A DNA stretch of 64,000 bases from Trichosporon coremiiforme. Taxonomy: Eukaryota > Basidiomycota > Tremellomycetes > Trichosporonales > Trichosporonaceae. Below the pieces are notes generated by a model, which saw only the letters and a program-made list of their open reading frames with translations, was not told the origin of the DNA and made no database searches. A program made the position numbers and the translations under genes. Shown one piece after another: positions 22,937-34,716 of the stretch (position 1 is its first letter; the number at the start of each line of letters is the position of its first letter). The stretch lies in assembly GCA_039545355.1 (NCBI GenBank), contig BCJJ01000015.1, positions 62,001 to 126,000 of the forward strand, written 5' to 3'.

Positions 22937-25900
22937 ATGCTCGCTACCTCCAGGCTCTGGCAAACGCAATCTCGACACTTACTCCGTCGTCCGTCGCCTC
23001 TGCCAGTCCGAGCGAACCTTGTAAGTGTGCTCCGTTAGCCAGATCGAACTTGCGGCATTTCCCACACCCTGCATCCAAAGGGCGCATCATCAGAAGACTG
23101 ACGTCCCACAGAGCACTTTAGCTGTACGAAAGACACCGTCTATTAGTGCCAGCGCATCCCGCCTCTCTCAACTGCAACACCAGCGCCGCGTACCCTCTCT
23201 ACGCCGCGCCCTCTGCCTTTGCTGCCGCATCGATTCCGTCAACGGCATGTCGACTGCAGTCTCTGGAGGCGCCGCCTCTACTCCCGCCAAGGCGGACGAG
23301 TACCGCCTTCCGACCACCGTGGTGCCGACCCACTACGAGCTGGCGTTCAAGACGGACCTCGAGTCCTCTCCCCCCTCGTTCTTGGGTGAGGCCATGATCG
23401 ACCTCGACGTCAAGGAGGATGTGAAGCAGATCGTCTTCAACCTGAACCCCGACCTGAAGGTTACCAACATTGGTATCAAGAACCTGGACCAGAAGACTTC
23501 GACTGCGCTGTCTATCCCCCTCAAGGCCCTTTCAGTTGACAAGGACCAGGAGCGCGGCAAGATCGATGTCTCCTCCCTGCCCGGCGGCGGCCTCACTGCC
23601 GGCTCCAAGACCAAGCTCTTCCTGCGCTGGGAGGCCGAGCTCGGCGACAACATGATGGGGTACTACAAGTCCGAGGGCGACGCCGACGCCAACGGCAAGA
23701 AGCCCATGTGAGTTGCCCACCGCTAGGTGAAATAGAGCTATGTGCTGATGAGATAGCTACGCCCTCACGCAGTTCGAGCCGACCGCCGCCCGCCGCGCGT
23801 TCCCCTCCTGGGACGAGCCCCTCCTCAAGTCCAAGTTCACCATTAGCATGATTGCGAAGGAGGGCAACACCGTCCTCGCCAACATGCCCGCGATCTCGAC
23901 CAAGCCATGGAAGCCTGCCTCCAATATCACCGCCGAGTCGCCCCTTAAGGACGGATACGAGATTGGCTCCCTCCTTACCAACGTCTACGCTCTTGGCAAG
24001 ACCGAGGGTAAGACCGAGGGCAAGACTGAGATGGCCAAGACGGAGGGCAAGACGGAGGGCAAGACGGAGGGCAAGACGGAGGGCAAGACGGAGGGCAAGA
24101 CGGAGGGCAAGACGGAGGGCAAGACNNNNNNNNNNGGCAAGACGGAGGGCAAGACCGAGGGTAAGACCGAGGGCAAGACTGAGAAGGCCAAGACCGAGGG
24201 CAAGACGGAGGGCAAGACGGAGGGCAAGACCGAGGGCAAGGCTGAGGGCAAGACCGAGAAGGGCAAGACTGAGGGCAAGACCGAGTCCTCCAAGTCCGAC
24301 AATTGGCAGATCACCAAGTTCGAGACGACCCCTCTCGTGTCGACCTACCTTGTCGCCTTCGCGTGCGGAGAGTTCAAGTTCCTTGAGAGCGAGTTCAAGT
24401 CCAAACTCACGGGCAAGACGGTCCCTCTGCGCATCTACACCACGCCCAACGAGATCGGCCAGGCCCAGTTCGGCCTCGACATTAAGAAGTGGGCCCTCCC
24501 CATCTACGAGGAAGTCTTCGATATCCCCTATCCCCTGCCCAAGCTCGACACTCTTGTCGCCCACGACTTCGACGCCGGTGCCATGGAGAACTGGGGTCTC
24601 ATCACTGGTCGAACCACCGCGTACCTCTACGACGAGAAGAAGTCCTCCCTCTCCGCCAAGAAGCGCGTGGCCACCGTCCAGTGCCACGAGCTCGCTCACA
24701 TGTGGTTTGGCGACATCGTGTAAGTACCTTATCCTGTTTCTTTCTGGCTCCCGTCCTGGCTGCGCTGTCTCTGTGATGGCCATGCATGGCGCAGGCTAGC
24801 CCAAGGCTAGTAGATACCTGGTGGGGACCCGGTGGAGGTTAGTGGAGATGCGATGGGGCACGTGGCGATGGCAGATCAGTGTGGCATTCCTCCCAGTGGC
24901 TCCCAACATCCATCCGATCTTCTTCCAACGATTTTTACACTCTCCAACAACGTTCAGAAGCTCACTTTAGCACGATGTCGTGGTGGGACAACCTTTGGCT
25001 CAATGAGGCGTTCGCTACGCTCATGGGAGAGCTTGTTATTCCCGACAGGATCTGGCCAGAGTGGAAAGTTAGGCAGGAATTCGTCGGAGGACACCTCGTC
25101 AGCGCTCTGGGGCTTGATTCTCAGCGTTCTTCGCACCCGATCGAGGTTGACTGCCCCGACGCGAACCAGATCAACCAGATCTTCGACTCTATCTCTTACT
25201 CTAAGGGCGCGTCGGTCCTCCGCATGCTCTCGTCGGTCGTCGGAGAGGAGACCTTCCTTAAGGGTGTCTCCCTGTACCTGAAGAAGCACCTCTACTCCAA
25301 CGCCGTCACCGCCGACCTCTGGGCCGGTATCTCTGAGGCCTCGGGTATGGATGTTTCCAAGGTCATGGCCAACTGGACGCTCAAGGTCGGCTTCCCCGTC
25401 ATCTCGGTCGAGGAGCCTGGGGACGGCACCATCAAGCTCACCCAGAACCGCTTCCTGTCCACTGGCGACGTCAAGCCCGAGGAGGACGAGACCATCTGGT
25501 GGGTTCCCCTCCAAGTCAAGACCATCGGTTCGGATGGCAAGGTTTCGACCGACGCCAAGGCGTTCCTCGAGGGCCGCTCGACGATGTATGACCTCAAGGG
25601 CTCGGACTCGTTCAAGCTGAACGGCGACTCGATCGGTGTCTACCGCGTCAAGTACACTCCTGAGCGTCTCGCCAAGCTCGGCCAGCAGGCTCAGTCGTTC
25701 TCGGTCGAGGACCGTGTCGGCCTCATCGGCGACGCGGCCACGATCGCGCGCGCCGGTTACGCCAAGACCTCGGGTTCGCTCAACCTCATCAACGAGCTCG
25801 CCGAGACCGAGAAGGAGTATCTCCCGCTTGACCAGATCAACCTCGCGCTCGGCAAGCTGAACGCGACCTGGTGGGAGCAGCCGAAGGAGGTGCGCGACGC

Positions 25901-27058
25901 GATCAACGCGCTGCGCATCAAGGTGTTCAAGCCCGTCGTCGAGCGTCTCGGCTACGACCACGAGGAGAACGACGCGCCCGACGTCAAGGAGCTGCGCACT
26001 CTGGCGATCTCGACGTGCGCCGGTGCCGAGGACGCCGACGTCCTCGCCGAGCTCAAGGCGCGCTTCCAGCCCTTCCTTGAGGAGAACGACGACTCGCGCA
26101 TCCCCCCCGACCTCCAGCGCATCACGTACAGCGTCGCGGTCAAGCACGGCGGCGAGACCGAGTACAACAAGATCCGCGCTGTGTACGACAAGCCCCCCAC
26201 GCCCCACACAAAGGTCGACGCCCTCTTCGCTCTCGGCGTGCCCAAGGACCAGAAGCTTATCGACCGCACCTTTGCCATGTTCACCGACGGATCCCTCAAG
26301 AGCCAGGATTACTACATTGCTTTCTTCGCGCTCGCGTCCAACCGCGAGTCCCGCCGCCAGATCGGCGATTACTTCATGAAGAACTTTGACAGGGTAAGTG
26401 CCTTCAGCCGCGGAGCGCCGAATGCCCACGGTCGCCTCATCGCCCCAGTTTTGCGCAGTCCCACTGAGAAGCACCGCGCGGAAGCGCCGATCGCCGTGAA
26501 ATTCAGGCGTCACCTCAAAAGAACTCCCAAGAAGCAAAGCTGACACCCCAGTTCGACAAGGAGTTCTCGGCCTCGTTCGGTATCGCGCACCTCATCAAGG
26601 GCGCCTTCGGCTCGCTCACTTCGAAGGAGGACCTTGCCAAGATCAAGAAGTTCTTCGACGGAAGGGGTGAGTTTATTCTGACTCAGACAATAGATGATAG
26701 TCCGGCGCTAACAACAGACATCTCGCGTTACAAGCTCTCGGTCCACCAGGTCTACGACACGATCCAAGCCGCGTCGGACTGGCTCGAGCGTGATCAGCAG
26801 GACGTCGAGCAGGTGAGTGCCCTGGGCTGGTTGGGCTGGGCGGCGAAGCCGCAGCTCCGCCTGTTTCAGCCGCGGGTTACCAGCGTTCGAGGTTCGCGGC
26901 CCGCCATGTGTGACGAGTGACATGCTTCTGCACGTCAGCATGATCCTCGCATGCATGGCCAGCACCCCGAACCTAGTCCTGCCGGAAAACCCAGCTCAAT
27001 GTACCTGGTCGAATAAGCTGACCCATCACAGTGGCTCAAGCAGAACAAGTTCCTCTAG
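22937..27058 (+). CDS. M1 zinc aminopeptidase (Ape2/Aap1-like) with KTEG-repeat insertion
   Basis: Zinc metallopeptidase removing N-terminal residues from peptides. The M1 signatures are intact: GAMENWG, then [10 protein letters not shown], then WLNEAFA with the third zinc ligand. Exons: 22937-23020, 23112-23707, 23757-24719, 24971-26393, 26552-26666, 26718-26812, 27032-27058. From ATG 23247 the protein is about 1027 residues as assembled. It ends WLKQNKFL, typical of the family. ATG 22937 plus the 91-nt intron (23021-23111) adds a fully open 73-residue Arg/Ser-rich extension without acidic residues in its first 28 positions, resembling a mitochondrial presequence; yeast Ape2 also has such an extension. 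Inside the N-terminal domain a (GKTE)n stretch (about 23994-24288) contains a 10-N gap. Four of the six introns are longer than usual here (91, 251, 158 and 219 nt). Confidence 0.93.
23994..24288 (+). repeat. 12-nt coding minisatellite (GGCAAGACGGAG-type) with assembly gap
   Basis: Tandem copies of a 12-mer encode Gly-Lys-Thr-Glu, with variants at the edges ([24 protein letters not shown]). The run is interrupted by ten Ns at 24126-24135. Perfect 12-nt periodicity across the gap would need 4, 16, 28 or more bases, not 10, so the gap size is nominal. Confidence 0.92.
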
Positions 27059-30000
27059 ACGCTGCCAACAAACGATGTGCAAAATGGCATGTGCATAGGA
27101 AGAACGCCGTCCATGTAAGGGGCGTGGTGAGTAGGCAAGCGGATAGCTGTAAGAAGGAGAAGCAGAATGCAATCAATCGGTAATCGGAGCCAAGCTGGGG
27201 CGAGAAACAGGCATCGTTCATCGTTTCCAGGACTGGTCGGGGACATAGGTTGTCATCCTGACTGCGCGACGTCCCTGTTCCATCCATCGGTGGGCAAAAG
27301 AAGGACAGCGGCGCGAGCAACTGACCCAGGGAACTGGACGGCATGAGATCGAACTCGTCATTGTCAAAGGGTATCTGATAACATTCCATATCCCAGCTTT
27401 CAACCGATAATCATGGTCTATCGCATTGACGCCAGCTGCGCCAGCCGATGTCGATGTCGAGTCAGCGATGGCCAAGGGGACGGGTGAATGCGGGGTCATT
27501 GTGGGGTTGGCGCTGGGGGCTCTGACACCGGTCTGTGGGGTGCGCTGGCCGTCTACTGCACTGAACCGCAGCATCCAACGATGGAGAAAAGGGGGGGGGG
27601 CGGCCGCGTGTCGACGCCACCGGACGGGCGCCGCGAGACAGCCCTTCTCCCCAATACCTCCCCATACCGCGCTCCCCTCATTTATGTCGGGAAGGGGTCA
27701 ATGGAGGTCCTGTTCCCCTTCCGCCCCTTCAGCCATGTCCATGCCCATTGAAGAATGGACAGTGCGCGGGCTCGTGGAGGTTCCCGTGTTCTGGGTAGGT
27801 CTAGGGATTTGGGGATGTGGGATGTCACGGTCCCGGCGAGCTTCAGGCGACAATCTTCATTTGGCAGTCGTAACCATCGGCCGTTGGCTGCGCAGTGCGA
27901 TCGCCAGTCTCCTACCTGCTTGACCTAACTGGTCGCCAACCCCCCGGTTGCCCGCCTATCCTGAGGCCCGGTCACCGCAAGGGCTGCGGACCCTGCCCGC
28001 ACTGCGTGACACCTTGCACACCTATGTAGAATGCGTCGCTCTTTGGTCGACCCACAGTTCTCGCAGCCGTTGAAGCACAAACAACGCATTAGCCTGGGAA
28101 CGATTGACGAAGGTGGACACACGCTTTCGATATGCTTGGCGACGCGAGTTACAGTCGTTTGCGCTTGTGGAGACTGATGCTGGCAGGTGGCGTAATGGCG
28201 CTCGACTGGCGTGTGCTTGTCAGGTTCCAGACCCTCGATCCTCACGTTCGCCTTGCGATGAACGCAAGGCGTCCGATGCAAGGCGTGCAATTGACTCACG
28301 CTCGCATACTGATTACTACGCTGACCTGCAGGAACGTAGGAACAAGCTAGGGCTAGGCCACGGTGTTTCAACTAAGATCGGCTGCACGAAAAAAAGGGGT
28401 ACTCACATGTGGACCTGCGGGCGCCCTGTTGCCGCTAACTCGATCACCCCATAGCTATCCGATAGCGCGCTGATAAAGCCCCGCGTCCAGTTGCTCGTCT
28501 GACTAGCACGCCTGGTTCTCTCCCAAGCACGTCTGAACGCCTGCTCTTACCAATCCATCCGAGGTAGTTCCAGTTCCTTCTCTTGGTGGTATTCTGGACT
28601 GAGAGCCGATCACTGCAGACTTCCTAGTAGTGATTGCTCCATAGGCGATGGAGCGGTAAACAATGGATCGGATCGATAGTGGAGGGCGTCCGGCTGGCCG
28701 GCTGCCGGCTGGCTGGTGAATAGGCGCGGAACTATCGAGGGGCACACGGCTCACAATCACACAACAAAGGACGAACAAACGCACCCCGTAGCGGAACCGG
28801 CAGATCGTGACGACGTGGATCTCGAGATCGGGGATGCGATAGATTGGGGGTTGCACTGCGACGCACACGGCAATCGCCAACACGAGGCAGTGTGCTCATC
28901 AGGGGCCGAGGATCAAACGGGGGCAGGAAGGTACGAAGGTACGAAGCCCGCAAGGACGCATCGCACTAAGCCTGGCGCTCGGACGTCTCCAGTTGGTCCT
29001 TCATACTATGTCCTCCTCCATTGACATTCTGCCCATCATGCTGCTAGGGCTCGGCATGGCTGGGAGCCCATGTATAGCGCTCCGGAATGTTGGAAGACTG
29101 GTCCGTTTTGCCTCATCTTGAACAAGCAGCGAGAGCGATGGCACTGAAACGTACGATATTGCTCGAGCTCGAGTGGCGCAGGTGGCCCGGGCGAGAAGCG
29201 TGCGTCGGTAATTCAGCACTGTACACCAGATGCTCTGAGGTGCGCCACTGCGCCCCCTGCACGCCTTGCGCCCACCCCAGGCTTCGGTACTTCGGGCTTG
29301 CCGCCTGCCTCCTGCCATCTGCCACCCTGTCTCGCTACCTCTGCCCGCCGTGTGCGCCGTGACCGCCGTGCCACCGTCGCCGCGCCGTACCACCTTCAGC
29401 CTGGAACTTGATGCGCCCCGTGTCTTGTGTCGATTATCCGTGTGGCCTGGACCGCCGACCAAGAGCACCGTGCGCCCCGTGCTTTGCAAACGGCTGGGGC
29501 CGGGCGGCGCAAGGCGGCAGCGCAGCAAGGCAGGCTGAAATGCACTACGGGACTACAGCAATGCGGCCCTGTAGAGGATCGCACTCAGCCATTGTAGGAT
29601 TGCCACGGGCCCACCGCAGCACGCATGCGCGACACAAGCGCGGACTATCGAGACCTCGCTCGTTCGCACACGGCCGCCAGCCAGCCATATGCCGCAAGGC
29701 AAGAATACCAAATAGACCTAGGACCTAGATCCTCAGCTTAGGATCCTGGTCCCGTCTGAGCTCGCCGATGGTCGAGTCCTTGTCTCTCATAGCTCACGCT
29801 TGTCGCGCTTGTCTCTCTCGGATCTGTGGCCGCCCGCGACTGGGCCGGCTCCCGGATGTCCTTCAATCCTGCGATCCTGCAAGTCCTGGCCCGGATGGCG
29901 GGGCCTCGCCCTCACACAACCACACCACGCAGCGACACATCGTCACCGTCGCGCGCCGCTTCCGCACCATGCACCATGACACTAGATGCGCCATAACCAG

Positions 30001-30477
30001 TCCCGGCATCCATCGTATCTGTCGATGTGTGCCTCGATGCGTCGCCTCAGGCCTCCAGCCTCGCAACCTGCCTCCATTCAGCCATGCCGTCCATGCATCA
30101 TAGCACCTCAACCACCATTCGCCGATCCACACCTGCACCCGTCGTGCACAATGTATCCCCTCGACACCTCTCTCTTTTAACTACCCCTCGACCGACGCTC
30201 CCCCTTCTCCAACATCTATACCAGCATCCCATCCAACCCCACCATCCTCCTGTATATTGCTTCTTGATATAACGGCACTTCACCATCGAAACAACTCAAC
30301 CCGCCCAAACCCGTCCAACATTGACCACCTCGCACGACTCTCGGCTACTCGTCACCTTCCCTTGCTTCTCCCGCCCCATCGACAACGAGCCGAAACGACT
30401 ATATCATCGCGCCTTCACGGCCTCACGCTGTCTCAGCCCTTCCCTCCCCCAATCTGTTCTCTACACGCGCCATCAGC
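27059..30477. other. Gene-poor 3.4-kb stretch and long leader region
   Basis: No gene recognised. Open frames up to 175 aa occur on both strands but overlap one another and lack domains. The last 500 bp before 30478 are strongly C/T-rich, as in fungal promoters and leaders. If transcribed, this leader contains short upstream ORFs, for example a nine-codon ORF starting near 30150. Confidence 0.4.
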
Positions 30478-32037
30478 ATGACCAGCTCGCCACCTGGACT
30501 TGCCCGCCCCTGGTCTCCCGCGGTCAACGCCTACCCCAGTCGCCCGACCACCCCATCACAATCTCGATCACCTCCTCGTTCAATGCCTCCATCACCATCA
30601 TTGCAACCTGAGCGCCTGGAACGGAGCCGAGCAGAGCAGTCCCTGCTGTCCCTGCTGGAGCGGGAGCGGTCTCTGTTGACGGTCCTTGAAAACGAGCACA
30701 AACGTGCCGGCCAGCCGAGGCGTCGTCAACGTTCAGTCACAATCTCGGATGTAGACCGAAGTGCATCCCCGACACGGCCCTCCACTCCGGTATTCGATCC
30801 GAGATTATCCACCCACCCGATGCATACGACGGGTTCCAAGCTTGGGAAGAAGCGAAGCATCGGAGAATCACTGTGGAAGGAGCATGGGTTCCACCCCAGT
30901 CACGGCCACAACATCAGAGCTCGAAACGTTTCCGGAACTAGCCTGAAATCGATCGCGAGCATCGATAGCCTTCCCGATGTGGACCTCGTGTCCCTGGTTG
31001 AGCGCAGCATTGCACTGCGGGACCCGCAACTACGCCTAGCCCCGCACTTCTCAACATCCCCTGTGCTGAGAGCCGTCGATGCCGCTGTTGGCGTGACTAC
31101 CGCTCCGAGTGCATCCACTGGAAGCACACCAAAGATCGGAGTCCCAACCCCTAGCCTCAAGGGCAGCACTAGCTCAGTCAAGGGAGGCGCGGCATCGGGA
31201 AAGCTGCGAGCCTCAACACCGGCAGCTCAGAACTCGCCACCTAAGCGACCACCGACGCCTCGTAAGGTGTCACCCCGACCGACAGCAACACATCAGCGTT
31301 CGTCGTCCGCGATCCCGAAGACGCTCGAGCGACCCATCCTCCCTCACCGCGCAGCAAGCGATGCATTGACGCAGGCAACGTCACGTTCCTTACCGTCCGG
31401 CAGCGACGGCATGTCCATGACGCGCCAGTCGGGAGCGGACGATCTGGACCCGTCGCCCAAGCACGGACCGCGGCAGCGGTCCAAGCACAGTCCTGCCGCG
31501 TCACCGGCCATCTCCTTGCCCCTATCGAGCGGCAGTGCGAACGACGAACCAAGCCCACCCTCGTTTGACTTGAACGACGGCGGTGGCGTCCTCACCCCGT
31601 GTACCTGTCGCACAAGCTACTTCGCCGATAAGCGTGCCCCGGCGATTTGCATCTGTTCCGCGTCCCGGCCGAGTCGCTCGTCCCCTGGTCTTGGATCCGG
31701 CGGCCCGAGTGCTGGTGGTCTGGGAATCACGCCCCGCAGCGCGAGCGCGAGCGCCAGCATGTCATCGTCCCCGCCCCTGTCTGCCGGTGGCAGCGCCAGC
31801 TCGGGCAGCGGCAAGACGGTGCGCCCGGTCCCAATCCCCGCGACAGCGACGTGCATGTCTTCGGACGAGGGTGGGCCCGTGCTCATGCCTAAGACGTCGG
31901 GCTCACTGCAGTCGGCATGGAGCGCTGAGCGCGCCTCGCGCAAGCTCAAACAGCAGGAGGGGCGCGTGTGCTTCGACGAGGTCCTCGGCATCCCGGAGGA
32001 CAAGCGTAGCTCGGGCCGGCGGTGGAGTCTGTGGTAG
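30478..32037 (+). CDS. Ser/Pro-rich protein of unknown function
   Basis: Not recognised. A single intronless frame of 519 codons begins at ATG 30478, after a long CT-rich leader, and ends at TAG 32035-32037. The composition is Ser/Pro/Thr/Arg-rich, with many SP and TP sites and predicted disorder throughout. Three segments look more structured: a Leu-rich, charged helix near residues 50-75 (LLSLLERERSLLTVLENEH); a short Cys cluster near residue 380 (CTCRTSYFADKRAPAICIC); and a C-terminal block, VCFDEVLGIPEDK, ending RRWSLW. Such tails and SP-rich bodies occur in fungal signalling adaptors, but nothing here allows a function. Uninterrupted length and ordinary codon choice support it as a real gene. 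Confidence 0.75.
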   Translation: MTSSPPGLARPWSPAVNAYPSRPTTPSQSRSPPRSMPPSPSLQPERLERSRAEQSLLSLLERERSLLTVLENEHKRAGQPRRRQRSVTISDVDRSASPTRPSTPVFDPRLSTHPMHTTGSKLGKKRSIGESLWKEHGFHPSHGHNIRARNVSGTSLKSIASIDSLPDVDLVSLVERSIALRDPQLRLAPHFSTSPVLRAVDAAVGVTTAPSASTGSTPKIGVPTPSLKGSTSSVKGGAASGKLRASTPAAQNSPPKRPPTPRKVSPRPTATHQRSSSAIPKTLERPILPHRAASDALTQATSRSLPSGSDGMSMTRQSGADDLDPSPKHGPRQRSKHSPAASPAISLPLSSGSANDEPSPPSFDLNDGGGVLTPCTCRTSYFADKRAPAICICSASRPSRSSPGLGSGGPSAGGLGITPRSASASASMSSSPPLSAGGSASSGSGKTVRPVPIPATATCMSSDEGGPVLMPKTSGSLQSAWSAERASRKLKQQEGRVCFDEVLGIPEDKRSSGRRWSLW

Positions 32038-33093
32038 AATCAGGGCTCCCCCGTCCCACACCACTAGGCAAGCTTCGCTCGACCAGCCAACCTGAGCTAG
32101 CCAGAGTCAGCGCAGCCAGCGTAGCGCGAGAAGAAACGAGACGAAGCAAACCACACCAGCGGACAGACCCGCGAACCCGGCGAACGTGGCGAGGCGATGG
32201 ATCTGGAGGAGACACGGCCCTGGGTGTCATCGGGCATCTACCCCGTTCCAGCTCGACAGCATCCCGTATCGCGGACCGACAAGATGAGAAGACCGAGGCC
32301 ACGGCGCACCGGATATTTGTTCGCCACGCCCATGAGGTCACCGAACCCATTCAACATCTCACCAAGCATTTGGCATGCCAGAACATACTGCTGGACCGAG
32401 GCCGAGGCTCCATGGCTTCCGCCCGATTCCAGCTCTTCCCCGTCTGTTTCATCGCCTCCTCCTCCTCCTCTCACTTCCCCTTCGCCGCTGTTCATGTGAT
32501 CGCTTCTCTTCGGCTCCGTTTCTCCACGCTCCCTGGTTTCTGTTGGCTGTGTCGTCCAGACTCGCCTGGTTCTTGTACCAACATCCATCCTACCTCTTTC
32601 CTCTCTCGCATCCCATCCTCCACATTCCGCAACAAAACAAAGGGACAGTTTCTGATCTTCCTCTCCACATGCGCTAGATCTATCCGCTTCCAACCCCCAA
32701 AACTCACGAGTAATCCGTAAAATTCTCCCAAACCTCATCCAACAGACGCGTACTTTTATCTGTCTTGACATTTGTTTTACGCGGATGACTCTCACAAACC
32801 CCTCTTCTTCACGCTCCAACACACTGGCTCCGCCTGCAGCCCCTACGCTAGCTGACCAGCATTGCATTCTCATGCAAACCCACGCATTCTACACAATCAT
32901 CTCCACTATCCATCCATTGTATAAACCCTCTTCACCCAGTTGTAATCGACACTGTATGAAATGATTGAGCTCTATCTGCATCAGACACTGGTCTATTGAT
33001 GGGGTCCCTCCTGGACGTGAGGTAGCTGACAAACCTCGCAAGACGGCAGAGTCTGTGTCGCCGAGCAAATCCGACGACTTTGTTGTCATGTCG
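32038..33093. other. Downstream region, no gene recognised
   Basis: Probable 3' untranslated region of the Ser/Pro-rich gene followed by pyrimidine-rich sequence near 32450-32700. Long frames on both strands here look like effects of skewed composition. Confidence 0.45.
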
Positions 33094-33484
33094 CTAGTCT
33101 ACATGCACGATGCCCTTTGGCAGTGCAAATGGAACTGAGAGTCAGAGACACGACAAGGTCGAGCAACGTAGCAAGACGAGACTGAGCTTGAGCTTGAACA
33201 GCCCCGTCGCCCCCGCGGTCTATCGTTGAGATGCGCCTCCGCCTGGTGATGTCGGCAACTGCGCTCTGCATTCTTCGGCCGTGCCACCCACCTTGCCCTT
33301 CTCCTCGGGGCCCTTGCCCCCATTGTCAGAGACGACGGCAATATCTTCCCCAGAGTCTGGAATCACCTGATGGCGGCATCAGCAACCATCCCGAGAGTTG
33401 TGCAGTGAATGAACTCACATCGACGAGCTTGCTGCGCTTAGACGTGCTCGCGCCGGGATTCTCGTCGTCCGAGGACACGACGCG
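33094..33484 (-). CDS. Small spliced gene of unknown function (tentative, 5' exon unresolved)
   Basis: Not recognised. Exons 33484-33419 and 33366-33292 are 22 and 25 whole codons, separated by a phase-0 GTGAGT/CATCAG intron of 52 nt. They read RVVSSDDENPGASTSKRSK and VIPDSGEDIAVVSDN. A good acceptor with GCTAAC precedes the first of them. Likely later exons are 33219-33183 and 33134-33094, ending IPFALPKGIVHVD; the donor before the last intron (GTCTCG) is weak. The first exon is uncertain. ATG 33559 (MSKTKNK) fits only with a poor donor, and another upstream frame (ending HEQDEEQ) joins in phase but lacks an obvious start. CT-rich sequence near 33650-33800 could be its promoter. Confidence 0.4.
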
Positions 33485-33559
33485 CTGATGGCGTTAGCCA
33501 CGGCTCGGTCCCAGGACAGTAATGCTTATTCTCGCCTTCCACTTGTTCTTCGTCTTGCT

Positions 33560-34716
33560 CATGCTGCCTATCTGAACGGGTCTTCGCAGATGAACTCGTC
33601 GACGAACGGGCAGTGATGCGAAGTAGCGAGAAAGACGTCTTCCGCGGTCTGCCCTTCTACCTGCCCCGACAAGAGTGATTGGGGTATTCCTGGTCTGAAG
33701 GTTGAAGCTGAAGACGAAGAGGGAAAGCAGGCGAGGATGGGAACGAGGGGAAAGTAAAGAGGGATGAGAGCGGCAATGAGGAGTGTATGATGCAGAGGTG
33801 AGAAGTTAGGCGCGAGGAAGGCATATCGAGGCTATGTCTCTCTTCCTCCTCCGCGAGCAGGTGGTTGAGTCTTGTTCCTGTCGTTCTCCGCTACCTCGCA
33901 GCCATCCTTACCCCCACTCAGCTCTGGCCTAGCTTCCAGAGTTTGCGAGCCTGCTTGGAAGGGCGCAACATTGCCTCCTTGGTGGTTAGCGTAGGTCGAA
34001 CCTGTGATTCGTGCCGACCAAGTCTGACCGCAGCACCACTGCACGTTGTACGACAGCACACCGCCCTCCATACGCCACACCAGTCCTCCCTACGTGTAAA
34101 GCTTGTGGAAGGGCAAGGTTCGGTCGTGAAGTGGGTGGTCAGTTTCAGGCACGGCTTCTATTCCCTATCGCGGGTTCGCGTGTGACCGACTGGGATGACG
34201 AAGTGTGACCCGGGTTGTGTCTTCCGCGCTCCAACATTACTTGTAAGCAACCCTAGCATTCCAGTCAGTCCCAAGAGGGATGCGAAATCGACGACTGTGC
34301 ATACATGGTTTGCATCTGTGATCAACGCTGTGAAAAATGAACTACTACTCTTGTCTTTTCCGACGGGAGGTGGTTGCGTGGTGTGGGGGTGGTGGGGTAG
34401 GGAGGAGGGGAGGGAGGGCTCCAGCTTCGGTGCGGGCCGTGCGGGGTACGTTAATCTCGGTCATGGTCAGCCGGGTTCGGTCATCGCGTCGAATGTGCTC
34501 GATCGACATCCGGAGACCGAGGTTACGTGAAGGAACATTCCGCAACAGATGCAAGAGATGGATGGAGAAGATGGAGGGTATATTTCGTATAGGGGTCAAG
34601 ATCAGTCGGGGGAAACGAAAGATCAGAGATTTTGAGGCGCATGAGCGAGGGCGAGGGCGTTGCAGAGGTTATGGAACATTGTGCGCAAACAGCGCGGAAG
34701 CACGCTCTGAAGCTGC
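33560..34716. other. Intergenic, with a G-rich tract
   Basis: No gene recognised. Open frames of 82-132 codons lack domain features. A G-run cluster is at 34385-34418. The right edge should hold the 3' untranslated region of the minus-strand Hsp40 gene. Confidence 0.45.
34385..34418 (+). other. Potential G-quadruplex sequence
   Basis: Six runs of three or more G within 34 nt (5, 4, 3, 4, 3 and 3 G), with loops of one to four bases. Folding is predicted only. Confidence 0.5.

Noticed and set aside
23994..24288. CRISPR-like periodic array
   Set aside because: The repeats are contiguous 12-mers in frame inside a eukaryotic gene, with no spacers.
23593..26546. 396- and 530-codon frames antisense to the aminopeptidase
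   Set aside because: They run through introns and the repeat array of the M1 gene and have no domain pattern; effect of codon bias.
32238..32873. 211-codon minus-strand frame downstream of the Ser/Pro-rich gene
   Set aside because: Its Glu/Gly/Arg-rich tract comes from pyrimidine-rich DNA on the plus strand; no start context or domain.
33998..34020. Possible tRNA T-arm (GGTTCGACC) on the minus strand
   Set aside because: No matching acceptor, D or anticodon stems could be paired around it.
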